From positions 1 to 28,404 of IMG/VR virus record IMGVR_UViG_3300031721_000034: a DNA stretch of 28,404 nt. One strand, written 5' to 3'. The translations under genes and the position numbers were made by a program. Shown here piece after piece: positions 22,766-27,708 of this stretch (positions are counted from its first letter, which is position 1; each line of letters opens with the position of its first letter). The notes beneath the pieces are model-generated. The model saw only the letters and a program-made list of their open reading frames with translations, ran no database searches and was not told where the DNA came from. Origin of the DNA: a virus.

Positions 22766-23830
22766 TTATACTGCCCTCATGTAATTTTTCCTGTTTATTA
22801 ATTCCACCCTCATCCGTTTAATACCGTCTTCGTATTCCTTAAGGGCATATTGTGCTGTCTGTACATCTGACCTAAACATGTAGGTGTAGTACTTTGCACG
22901 AGCATTTATTATTGATTCAAATCTTGTAGGTATAATGCCTGTGTCAGTTGCACCAGTTAAATCTGTATTAGTTACGTAATAATCAAAACTTATTGTTCTG
23001 TTACTTGAATCTGGTATAGGTGTCAAACCTATTTCATCGTTGTAAGTGGTGTATACAAACTCAGGATCGGCAAACTTATTTGTGTCGGGTCTAGAATCTC
23101 TTTCTCTAAACTTTTCGTTGTACTCTTCATATGATATGTACTTAAGAGCTATAGATTCAACATTCTCCATTAGCTCAATTAATTTAACAAAAGCTGCAGA
23201 ACCTGCAGACTCTGTAAAAGTAACAAAATGGGTTATCGCTGTGGCTACAAAAGTAACTTCAGATATTAACACTTCGTTACCACTTGCTATAGTAAGGGTA
23301 GATGATTTAGTCTGTGTGCCACCTGAGCTAGTGCCTATATCTAATGTAAGTGTTGAACCACTTGTTTGAACAAGTATAGTGTACGTTCTTCCGACAATCA
23401 GATCACTAACTTGTTGTGTTGCCTTTGCACTAGTAAGTAACAACGTGTTACCAAACTTAGAACTTGCAGCAGGAGAACCTGATACTGCAGTCCAGTTTGT
23501 TATACTAGCTGCACCCTCAATCTCAAAGTCACCGTTCCTTATATAATCTTTTGGCTCAAGAAATACATTGTCGTAGTCTATGTACTTAAGAGTGGAAGCA
23601 ATAGACGCAAAACTATATAGCTGTTTACCTGCTATTGCATCTTCTGCACCCTCTGCTCTAGTAAAGGGCCAGTTAAGCTCTGAGTTAAGAATGTCTGAGA
23701 TAGATCGGTTGATGTAATCTTTTACAGTAGTTTGTACACCTCTAGAACTTGTAAAGTTAGAGCTAGTAAGCTCCACTTCGTTCATGTCCCTAAGTACGTT
23801 GTTTACTAATGTTAGATACGAACTTGCCAT
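22766..23830 (-). CDS. tail adaptor (T7 gp11-like) with inserted jelly-roll domain
   Basis: This encodes 354 residues. Residues 1-97 (LTLVNNVLRDMNEVEL, VKDYINRSISDILNSELNWP) and 224-354 (SFDYYVTNTDLTG, FESIINARAKYYTYMF, YEDGIKRMRVELINRKNYM) look like the helical core and C-terminal helices of podovirus tail tubular protein A, which forms a 12-mer ring under the portal. Between them, about 98-223 is a beta-rich insert starting IRNGDFEIEG, with TNW, then QQVSDLIVGRTYTILVQTSG, resembling a CBM-type jelly roll. Without the insert the protein is about 228 residues, near T7 gp11 (196 aa). It follows the 71-aa gene directly and precedes the hub, as in T7 (11 then 12). Assignment is by motif and order. 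Confidence 0.78.
   Translation of the reverse strand: MASSYLTLVNNVLRDMNEVELTSSNFTSSRGVQTTVKDYINRSISDILNSELNWPFTRAEGAEDAIAGKQLYSFASIASTLKYIDYDNVFLEPKDYIRNGDFEIEGAASITNWTAVSGSPAASSKFGNTLLLTSAKATQQVSDLIVGRTYTILVQTSGSTLTLDIGTSSGGTQTKSSTLTIASGNEVLISEVTFVATAITHFVTFTESAGSAAFVKLIELMENVESIALKYISYEEYNEKFRERDSRPDTNKFADPEFVYTTYNDEIGLTPIPDSSNRTISFDYYVTNTDLTGATDTGIIPTRFESIINARAKYYTYMFRSDVQTAQYALKEYEDGIKRMRVELINRKNYMRAV
23162..23539 (-). other. jelly-roll domain inserted in tail adaptor
   Basis: This encodes residues 98-223 of the 354-aa adaptor. It has its own domain-like start (NGDFE, then NW) and a strand series ending ITHFVTFTESAGSAAFVKLI, a layout seen in carbohydrate-binding module 4/9-like domains. 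The flanking helical parts join well without it. Confidence 0.6.
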
Positions 23831-24046
23831 TTATTGTTTGCTTTCAGAATCTTCTGCAATCTCTTTGGGACTGTTCTCTTCTACAATCTTATTAAGGAGT
23901 TGCAATTTTTGATTAGCTAAAACCATGTCACCAAGTGCTTTGTCTATCTGGTCAAGTGGTCTATTGTTTGTGTTAATTAATGATGTTGCATTTTCTAAAA
24001 TTAACTTGTACTGGAACGCTAACGCTTGTGCTGCTAAATTCTTCAT
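23831..24046 (-). CDS. small helical protein, first gene after internal promoter
   Basis: This encodes 71 residues from the ATG at 24046. That start has AGGGGG six bases upstream. A GTG ten codons earlier is in frame but overlaps the promoter -10 region and has no ribosome site. The protein is all helix with heptad-like Leu/Ile spacing (QAFLAFQYKLIL type start, IDKALGDMVLANQKLQLLNKIV) and an acidic end. No family is recognised. It directly precedes the tail adaptor and would be the leader gene of the tail transcript if the promoter works. It may be a tail-assembly or head-tail joining helper, by context only. Confidence 0.7.
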   Translation of the reverse strand: MKNLAAQALAFQYKLILENATSLINTNNRPLDQIDKALGDMVLANQKLQLLNKIVEENSPKEIAEDSESKQ

Positions 24047-24052
24047 ATTAAA

Positions 24053-24058
24053 CCCCCT
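24053..24058 (-). promoter_or_regulatory. ribosome binding site for 71-aa gene
   Basis: AGGGGG lies six bases before ATG 24046 and decides this start over the upstream in-frame GTG at 24076. Confidence 0.7.
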
Positions 24059-24067
24059 GTTGTATAA

Positions 24068-24096
24068 ATTATACACATAAAATACACAAATAGCAA
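24068..24096 (-). promoter_or_regulatory. sigma70-like promoter before tail genes
   Basis: On the - strand a perfect TATAAT (24068-24073) lies 17 bases after TTGCTA (24091-24096), which matches four of six bases of the -35 consensus. Initiation would fall near 24061, giving a leader of only about 15 bases with AGGGGG in it. The -10 is embedded in the palindrome TGTATAAATTATACA (24061-24075), so a repressor or activator could bind here. It lies in the 25-base gap between the DUF1289-like gene and the 71-aa gene. Confidence 0.6.
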
Positions 24097-24101
24097 GAAG
24101 T

Positions 24102-24209
24102 TTATTTAGTTAACTTTTTAAAAGCTTCTTTTATTTCTTCTATCGATCTGTTACACCCGACACAGATATTATTGTTATCTAACTTACAGACACCTACGCA
24201 GGGACTCAC
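24102..24209 (-). CDS. DUF1289-like Cys4 microprotein
   Basis: This encodes 35 residues from a GTG that overlaps the stop of the 246-aa gene as GTGA. The sequence SPCVGVCKL, then NNICVGCNRSIEEI closely follows the DUF1289 pattern (SPCIxVCxLD...CxGCxRTxxEI). Cys4, Cys8, Cys16 and Cys19 are positioned to bind one zinc or form two disulfides. The basic helix at the end (KEAFKKLTK) resembles bacterial members, which are short conserved proteins of unknown function. It is the last gene before the internal promoter. A phage copy may be a regulator or a metal-binding accessory, by inference. Confidence 0.75.
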   Translation of the reverse strand: MSPCVGVCKLDNNNICVGCNRSIEEIKEAFKKLTK

Positions 24210-24946
24210 TTAGCAATACTTCTCAAACTATCCATAACATCGTCTATTGATGGCTCTTTAGAATTAGGGTTGTGTATACATTTATACTGCTTAGGGCAAC
24301 CTATCCTGATGTCAGTAAATTCCATCTCGAAAGTTTTGTTTGCACCTTCGTATATGCAAGCCATCTTATCTTTCCATACTTTTTGCGACTTTAATCGGCA
24401 AGTAACATAAACTGGTTTAACGATTAACTTCTGCCACAACTTCTGTTGATCAGTCCAATCTTTAGAATGTGACTGTTTAGAAAGCACCCCTACTAATAGT
24501 AATAAGAATCCACCTATCACAAGAACTAGAAATAACCATCCTATTCCTTCGCCTATCTGTTTTCTAAGGGCTTGTTGTTTATAGATAGTTCGTTGTCTTT
24601 CTTTTCTAATTTCACCTTCCATCTGAAGGAGTTCATCGTAGGCATTAGGTCCTATAGTCAAATTCAAATACATCTTTAGTTCATAACGTTGTTCTTCTAG
24701 TTTCTTCTTAGCAGAGTAAGCTTGTAAAGCCATTGTCTCAATGCTCCCTGCACCGAAGATTTGACTAAACACTCCCGGATTCTTTGCTTGCTTCTCTGCA
24801 TTGTCCACATCTGAAGCTGCTCCCATCCAGCGACCTATGTCACCCGACATTTGTTCCAAATCACGACCCATTGCAAAGCCCGACTTAATTGCACTAAAAG
24901 CTTTTCCAGCTACCCCTACAGCAATGCTGATGGTTAATGGGTCCAT
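24206..24946 (-). CDS. membrane protein of the lysis region with Cys-containing C-terminal domain
   Basis: This encodes 246 residues. The N-terminus (MDPLTISIAVGVAGKAFSAI) and a helical stretch to 130, with basic EIRKERQRTIYKQQALRK, precede one strong TM at about 134-154 (GWLFLVLVIGGFLLLLVGVL). The C-terminal 90 residues carry Cys183, Cys197, Cys217 and Cys223 (CRLKSQKVWKDKMACIYEG, RIGCPKQYKCIHNPNS). If the basic pre-TM segment stays inside, the Cys domain would be periplasmic and could form two disulfides. Proteins with this layout are frequent in marine phages near lysozymes. I know of no proven function, and a spanin-like or superinfection-exclusion role is only a hypothesis. It starts in overlap with the 60-aa gene (TAATG) after AAGGA, and ends in overlap with the DUF1289-like gene. 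Confidence 0.75.
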   Translation of the reverse strand: MDPLTISIAVGVAGKAFSAIKSGFAMGRDLEQMSGDIGRWMGAASDVDNAEKQAKNPGVFSQIFGAGSIETMALQAYSAKKKLEEQRYELKMYLNLTIGPNAYDELLQMEGEIRKERQRTIYKQQALRKQIGEGIGWLFLVLVIGGFLLLLVGVLSKQSHSKDWTDQQKLWQKLIVKPVYVTCRLKSQKVWKDKMACIYEGANKTFEMEFTDIRIGCPKQYKCIHNPNSKEPSIDDVMDSLRSIAK

Positions 24947-25128
24947 TAGTTTTTCCTTACTGGTTTACAATACGCTGTTATTTGTAAATTAGGTCCTTGT
25001 TTTTGTGGGACAGAAGGTTGTCTGTGTAATCTCTCTGCAAAGTATAAGCAACGATCTATGTCGTTAAAGGTTTGTGTTTGGTCTATAACTCGTAATCCCA
25101 TCATAAATACAAGTACAAACTCAACCAT
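24946..25128 (-). CDS. 60-aa protein with hydrophobic N-terminus
   Basis: This encodes 60 residues: a short hydrophobic start (MVEFVLVFMMGL), then a polar region with DIDRCLYFAERLHRQ and QITAYCKPVRKN. Two Cys (27 and 54) could pair. The N-terminus is short for a TM, but could act as a signal anchor placing the rest in the periplasm. Its stop overlaps the start of the 246-aa gene, so the two are likely made together, as are i-spanin/o-spanin pairs. I recall small proteins with this FAERL...C pattern beside the 246-aa type in other marine phages, with no known function. It lacks the lipobox of an o-spanin. Confidence 0.68.
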   Translation of the reverse strand: MVEFVLVFMMGLRVIDQTQTFNDIDRCLYFAERLHRQPSVPQKQGPNLQITAYCKPVRKN

Positions 25129-25132
25129 TCAC

Positions 25133-25243
25133 TTACACAGGTACTCCTTTTACCTCTTCTTCTTTGTGGCAAGTGCAAGTACATTCTTCGCAATCACACT
25201 CATAACATGTGCAAGTGTCACACCTTTTCTTTTCTTCGGTCAT
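25133..25243 (-). CDS. 36-aa Cys-rich microprotein
   Basis: This short frame overlaps the lysozyme stop as ATGA and ends four bases before the 60-aa gene. It encodes 36 residues, eight of them Cys, all within residues 8-25 (CDTCTCYECDCEECTCTC), flanked by charged ends (MTEEKKR and HKEEEVKGVPV). A run of alternating CxC units is typical of metallothionein-like metal clusters. Disulfide-rich peptides usually have wider and more varied spacing. No signal peptide is visible. Acidic residues in the cluster and a His after it would help metal binding. No family is recognised. Coding support comes from the exact overlap, the GGGGAG site about eight bases ahead, and tight fit between neighbours. Confidence 0.65.
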   Translation of the reverse strand: MTEEKKRCDTCTCYECDCEECTCTCHKEEEVKGVPV

Positions 25244-25725
25244 AGCCACTCCCCATTTTTCATTGCTAAGGATAGCTTCATAGCTCTGCCTTTTACTTGG
25301 TCTGCCCACCTAGAATCAATCATCTCTTCACAAGCTGAGATGTAATTTACTTTTTCTATGGCTAACCACATATCCTTAAATTTCATTAATCTTGGAACAC
25401 CCATATTAAATGCCATGTCTATAAGTACCATTTGTCTTACAGCATTTACCTGATTTACTATTGGCTTGTTGGCAAGGAGTTCTTTTTCTACGATGGCTAT
25501 GTCATTCATACAAAGATAATACGCTTCTTCTTCTGTAAGACCCACTTCGTATATTTCTTCTGTGGTCTTATTCATGTAGGATAGCTCACCGTCTGTGATA
25601 CCCCTGTCTTCAAGATTACGACCAATTCCCACTGTATCTATGCCTAAGTGGTCTTGGTAGACGTTAAGTCGTAGACCTTCATGTAAAGCAATCATCTTGA
25701 CTAGTTCATCAGCATCGTATTTCAT
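25240..25725 (-). CDS. T4-type lysozyme (endolysin, GH24)
   Basis: This encodes 161 residues that hydrolyse the peptidoglycan glycan chain to lyse the host. The catalytic triad fits T4 lysozyme exactly: Glu16 in LHEGLRL, Asp25 in VYQDHLG and Thr31 in DTVGIG, spaced nine and six residues, as Glu11, Asp20 and Thr26 in T4. The second lobe has AVRQMVLIDMAFNMGVPRL and SRWADQVKGRA. The length matches T4 (164). There is no signal peptide or signal-anchor, so release needs the holin found four genes upstream. AAGG lies before the ATG, and the stop overlaps the Cys-rich microprotein. Confidence in the activity is high from the motif. Confidence 0.93.
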   Translation of the reverse strand: MKYDADELVKMIALHEGLRLNVYQDHLGIDTVGIGRNLEDRGITDGELSYMNKTTEEIYEVGLTEEEAYYLCMNDIAIVEKELLANKPIVNQVNAVRQMVLIDMAFNMGVPRLMKFKDMWLAIEKVNYISACEEMIDSRWADQVKGRAMKLSLAMKNGEWL

Positions 25726-25727
25726 TG

Positions 25728-25904
25728 TTAAACCTTTTTCTTTTTCTTAGGAAAGCCTGCTTGCATATTAGCATATGCTTTAGGAGATATAGTTGACTTC
25801 TTCTTAGTAGCACTGTCGCCAGCCTTCTTCTTCTGGTTAATGTTGTAATACAAACCCTTCTTAGCTGTTTTACCAGACTTAGTTTTGTGTGTTCCTACTG
25901 CCAT
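25728..25904 (-). CDS. 58-aa Lys-rich basic protein
   Basis: This encodes 58 residues ending two bases before the lysozyme start. It is very basic: GTHKTKSGKTAKKGLYYNIN, KKKAGDSATKKKSTISP, then AYANMQAGFPKKKKKV. The GLYYNIN and KKKSTISPKAYANMQAG segments look like a conserved core found in other marine-phage small proteins. It has no Cys and no membrane segment. It may bind nucleic acid or pack in the virion. The role is unknown. Confidence 0.7.
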   Translation of the reverse strand: MAVGTHKTKSGKTAKKGLYYNINQKKKAGDSATKKKSTISPKAYANMQAGFPKKKKKV

Positions 25905-25909
25905 TGTCT

Positions 25910-26080
25910 TTAACCCTTCTTTGCTTTAGCTTGTGCTGTTTTAGATAAGTCCTTTAAATGAGATAAAGGTTTGCTCGTCTTAGTGTGAGTTTTGCCAGTA
26001 TGCAAAGTGCCATCCTTCATCTTGTGTGATGCACCTGTATACAACGTTCCGTTCTTTAGATAATGCTTTACGCCCTTCAT
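25910..26080 (-). CDS. 56-aa Lys/His-rich basic protein
   Basis: This encodes 56 residues, starting one base inside the stop of the 107-aa gene (TAATG) after AGGAAA. The first half holds a twofold pattern, HYLKNGTLYTGASHKMKDGT then LHTGKTHTKTSKPL, with repeated GTLxTGxxHK units. The second half is a short basic helix (LSKTAQAKAKKG). Many marine phages carry a short protein with this GTLYTGxxHKxxGTLxTGKTH signature near structural genes, from memory. Function is unknown. Virion or nucleic-acid association is a guess from its charge. Confidence 0.72.
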   Translation of the reverse strand: MKGVKHYLKNGTLYTGASHKMKDGTLHTGKTHTKTSKPLSHLKDLSKTAQAKAKKG

Positions 26081-26403
26081 TACTTTTTCCTAACAATTTT
26101 TAATTTTTTACTTCTGGCAATAGCTGCTTTTACAGCTTCATCTTTTGTTTTATGAACACTCGTAGCTTTTTTAGGATTCTTTTTGTACATTCTTAATAGT
26201 TGATCTTCATTAAAAATTTTATTACCTTGAACACTTGGTATGTTAATCCACTTGCTAGTTTTAATATTCTTAGGGTCAAGAGGTATTGTTCTTGATTTTT
26301 CAGAGATATGTTCTAGAGGAGCAACAGGAGCAGATTGACGTTTAAATACTGGCTTTCCTGTTTGCTTTACTTTTAAATTAGTTTTTACTCCTGCAAATGC
26401 CAT
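26080..26403 (-). CDS. 107-aa basic hypothetical protein
   Basis: This encodes 107 residues. It has a basic disordered start (VKTNLKVKQTGKPVFKRQS), a central motif SKWINIPSVQGNKIFNEDQL, and a basic helical end with TSVHKTKDEAVKAAIARS followed by KKLKIVRKK. The WINIPS...G...F.EDxL.....TSxHKTKxEAxxAAxxRS pattern recurs in small marine-phage proteins from memory, with no assigned function. It has no Cys or membrane span. The start overlaps the holin stop (TAATG), and its stop overlaps the next gene, placing it in a coupled run between holin and lysozyme. Confidence 0.72.
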   Translation of the reverse strand: MAFAGVKTNLKVKQTGKPVFKRQSAPVAPLEHISEKSRTIPLDPKNIKTSKWINIPSVQGNKIFNEDQLLRMYKKNPKKATSVHKTKDEAVKAAIARSKKLKIVRKK

Positions 26404-26795
26404 TACTTTTTCCCCATAATTTTCATTGCAGCTCCTGCCCCCTTAATTCCAAACGATGCACTAATTGCTATAAACAAAAGATACTGATACCATTCAGGAA
26501 GTGTATTAAGAACTTCAAAGCCTATCCTAACGTACTCAGTCATACTAGGAATGAAGACTAAAATCGCTGGAGCTAATAAGACAACTAAAGCAAATTCATC
26601 CTTCCAGCTTGAATCTGTAGCGTCTGCCATAGACTTCTCCCATTGGACTTCGCCTGTTGCTACTTTCTCTGCAACAACTGCTTTAGCTCTAGCTTGGGCT
26701 ACCTTAGCTTGCCCGTCAGCTTTAACTTTCTCAACTTTGCTGCTCATCCAGCTTGAAGCTAGATTAGCAATAGGACCTATTAATGCACCAAACAT
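26403..26795 (-). CDS. holin of the GTA three-TM type
   Basis: This encodes 130 residues. A short hydrophobic start (FGALIGPIANLASSW) is followed by a charged helix at 18-45 rich in Lys and Ala, then two strong TMs at about 66-84 (EFALVVLLAPAILVFIPS) and 104-122 (QYLLFIAISASFGIKGAG). WKDEFALVVLLAP and LPEWYQYLLFIAISASFGI fit the gene-transfer-agent-type holin family (GTA_holin_3TM). The protein would form inner-membrane lesions that let the lysozyme reach peptidoglycan. It overlaps the microprotein before it by one base (TAATG). Lysis function is inferred from family and the nearby lysozyme. Confidence 0.85.
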   Translation of the reverse strand: MFGALIGPIANLASSWMSSKVEKVKADGQAKVAQARAKAVVAEKVATGEVQWEKSMADATDSSWKDEFALVVLLAPAILVFIPSMTEYVRIGFEVLNTLPEWYQYLLFIAISASFGIKGAGAAMKIMGKK

Positions 26796-26902
26796 TATAC
26801 TCTCCCTTGACTCCTGTGCAACTGATTTACGTAACGTCTGTAAAAGTTGTTGCCTATCTTGTTAAATAATTTAAATAACTTAAAATTAATTGCTCTTAAC
26901 AT
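26795..26902 (-). CDS. 35-aa basic aromatic microprotein
   Basis: This short frame encodes 35 residues (MLRAINFKLFKLFNKIG, then NNFYRRYVNQLHRSQGRV). It forms an amphipathic helix with Phe and Leu on one side and Lys and Arg on the other. Its start lies seven bases inside the end of the 92-aa gene in another frame and its stop overlaps the holin ATG (TAATG), so it fills the gap exactly. Similar NFKLFKLFNKIGNxFY peptides occur before holins in other marine phages as I recall. A membrane-surface role coupled to the holin is possible but not shown. Confidence 0.62.
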   Translation of the reverse strand: MLRAINFKLFKLFNKIGNNFYRRYVNQLHRSQGRV

Positions 26903-27174
26903 TTCCATCTTTTTCTAGCCTGTCTTAATCGGCTGTTAGGGTCTTTTGCTGCTTTAGGAAACTTCTTCATTTGCCCTAAGCTTCTTGCACAATAGGACTT
27001 TCTACGTTTAGCAGCTGTGCTTCCAGCCTTTACTTTGCCAGTTACTGCTGTCTTTAGTTTACTTCCGGGATTGTCCTTCTTGTACTTAGCCACACCTTTG
27101 GCTGTCATACCTGCACCTTTTTTGGTTGGGCGTTTATGACCACCTCCAATTGTATGACCTTTCATACCTCCCAT
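26896..27174 (-). CDS. 92-aa very basic phage protein
   Basis: This encodes 92 residues, nearly a third Lys or Arg. The Gly-rich start (MGGMKGHTIGGGHKRPTKK) is followed by GMTAKGVAKYKKDNPGSKLK, then AAKRRKSYCARSLGQMKKF and SRLRQARKRWKC at the end. The KGVAKYKxxNPGSKLxTAV...RRKSFCAR...KRWxC layout is a recurrent phage family of unknown function, from memory. Cys62 and Cys92 are in conserved positions. The charge suggests DNA or RNA binding, perhaps packaged with DNA. AGGGG precedes the ATG. It is the first gene after the hairpin that follows the decoration protein. Confidence 0.75.
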   Translation of the reverse strand: MGGMKGHTIGGGHKRPTKKGAGMTAKGVAKYKKDNPGSKLKTAVTGKVKAGSTAAKRRKSYCARSLGQMKKFPKAAKDPNSRLRQARKRWKC

Positions 27175-27191
27175 TAGCTACCCCTATATTG

Positions 27192-27221
27192 TTAAGAGGG
27201 CAAGTTGCCCTGCCCTCTCAA
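27192..27221 (-). terminator. hairpin after capsid/decoration genes (partial terminator or RNA stabiliser)
   Basis: On the - strand TTGAGAGGGCA and TGCCCTCTTAA form an 11-bp stem with one G-T wobble and an eight-base loop, between the stop of the decoration gene and the next start. There is no T run after it, so read-through is likely. It could act as an attenuator or protect the 3' end of the abundant capsid message. Confidence 0.6.
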
Positions 27222-27233
27222 GTTTAGTTATTA

Positions 27234-27695
27234 TTAGACACCAGTTCTAACTGAAGCAGTCTGAGCCACTGTAAGCTCTGGATCACCAAAATCAGCAATC
27301 AAAGCAATAACTCTGAATCTACCTGCACTACATGCTGCACCCAAAGCTTTAACTTGGATAGCATCGGCAGCAATAACAATATTGATACCTCCTGCTGTAG
27401 GATGAAAGTTGTAGATGGCATCGGCATTTCCATCAACGCCATCACAGAAAGCGTCAATGTCAGCAGATGTACCTACATCAAACACCAAACTAGAACCACC
27501 AGCTTCCAAGACATCCAAACAACCACCAAGAACGATGGAGTTGTCAGGCAGGTCAATCATCTTAACGATGTCGTTTTGTGCTAGGTTTTCGTCTGCTGAG
27601 TCAAAGATTTTAGACTGCACAATGTACGGTCTAAGGGCATGAGCAGGATGCCCTACAGTCCCACCACCAATGGTAGTAAAGTCGAAAGTAGTCAT
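27234..27695 (-). CDS. probable head decoration / minor capsid protein
   Basis: This encodes 153 residues directly after the major capsid gene. Beta-rich, Gly/Ala/Asp-rich sequence (GGGTVGHPAHALRPYIVQSK, IVKMIDLPDNSIVLGG, SLVFDVGTSADIDAFCDGVD) without enzyme motifs fits a capsid decoration or head-stabilising protein, or a small virion protein with the DLPDNS...GG...D.GT pattern seen beside capsid genes in marine phages. It is acidic overall, unlike its basic downstream neighbours. AGGAGG seven bases before the ATG is the best ribosome site in the window and implies high expression. The role is inferred from position and expression signal. Confidence 0.72.
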   Translation of the reverse strand: MTTFDFTTIGGGTVGHPAHALRPYIVQSKIFDSADENLAQNDIVKMIDLPDNSIVLGGCLDVLEAGGSSLVFDVGTSADIDAFCDGVDGNADAIYNFHPTAGGINIVIAADAIQVKALGAACSAGRFRVIALIADFGDPELTVAQTASVRTGV

Positions 27696-27702
27696 TAAGT
27701 AT

Positions 27703-27708
27703 CCTCCT
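27703..27708 (-). promoter_or_regulatory. strong ribosome binding site for decoration gene
   Basis: AGGAGG lies seven bases before ATG 27695. Its 5' base touches the last base of the capsid stop codon, so ribosomes ending capsid translation may restart here. Confidence 0.85.

Noticed and set aside
24047-24076. Longer start (GTG 24076) for the 71-aa protein
   Set aside because: It would place the start on the promoter -10 region and far from the AGGGGG site, which sits exactly in front of ATG 24046.
26790-26800. TATAAT promoter at the holin start
   Set aside because: The TATAAT arises from the TAA/ATG overlap of two genes, with no -35 box at the right distance. Such TATAATG junctions recur in this genome by gene packing.
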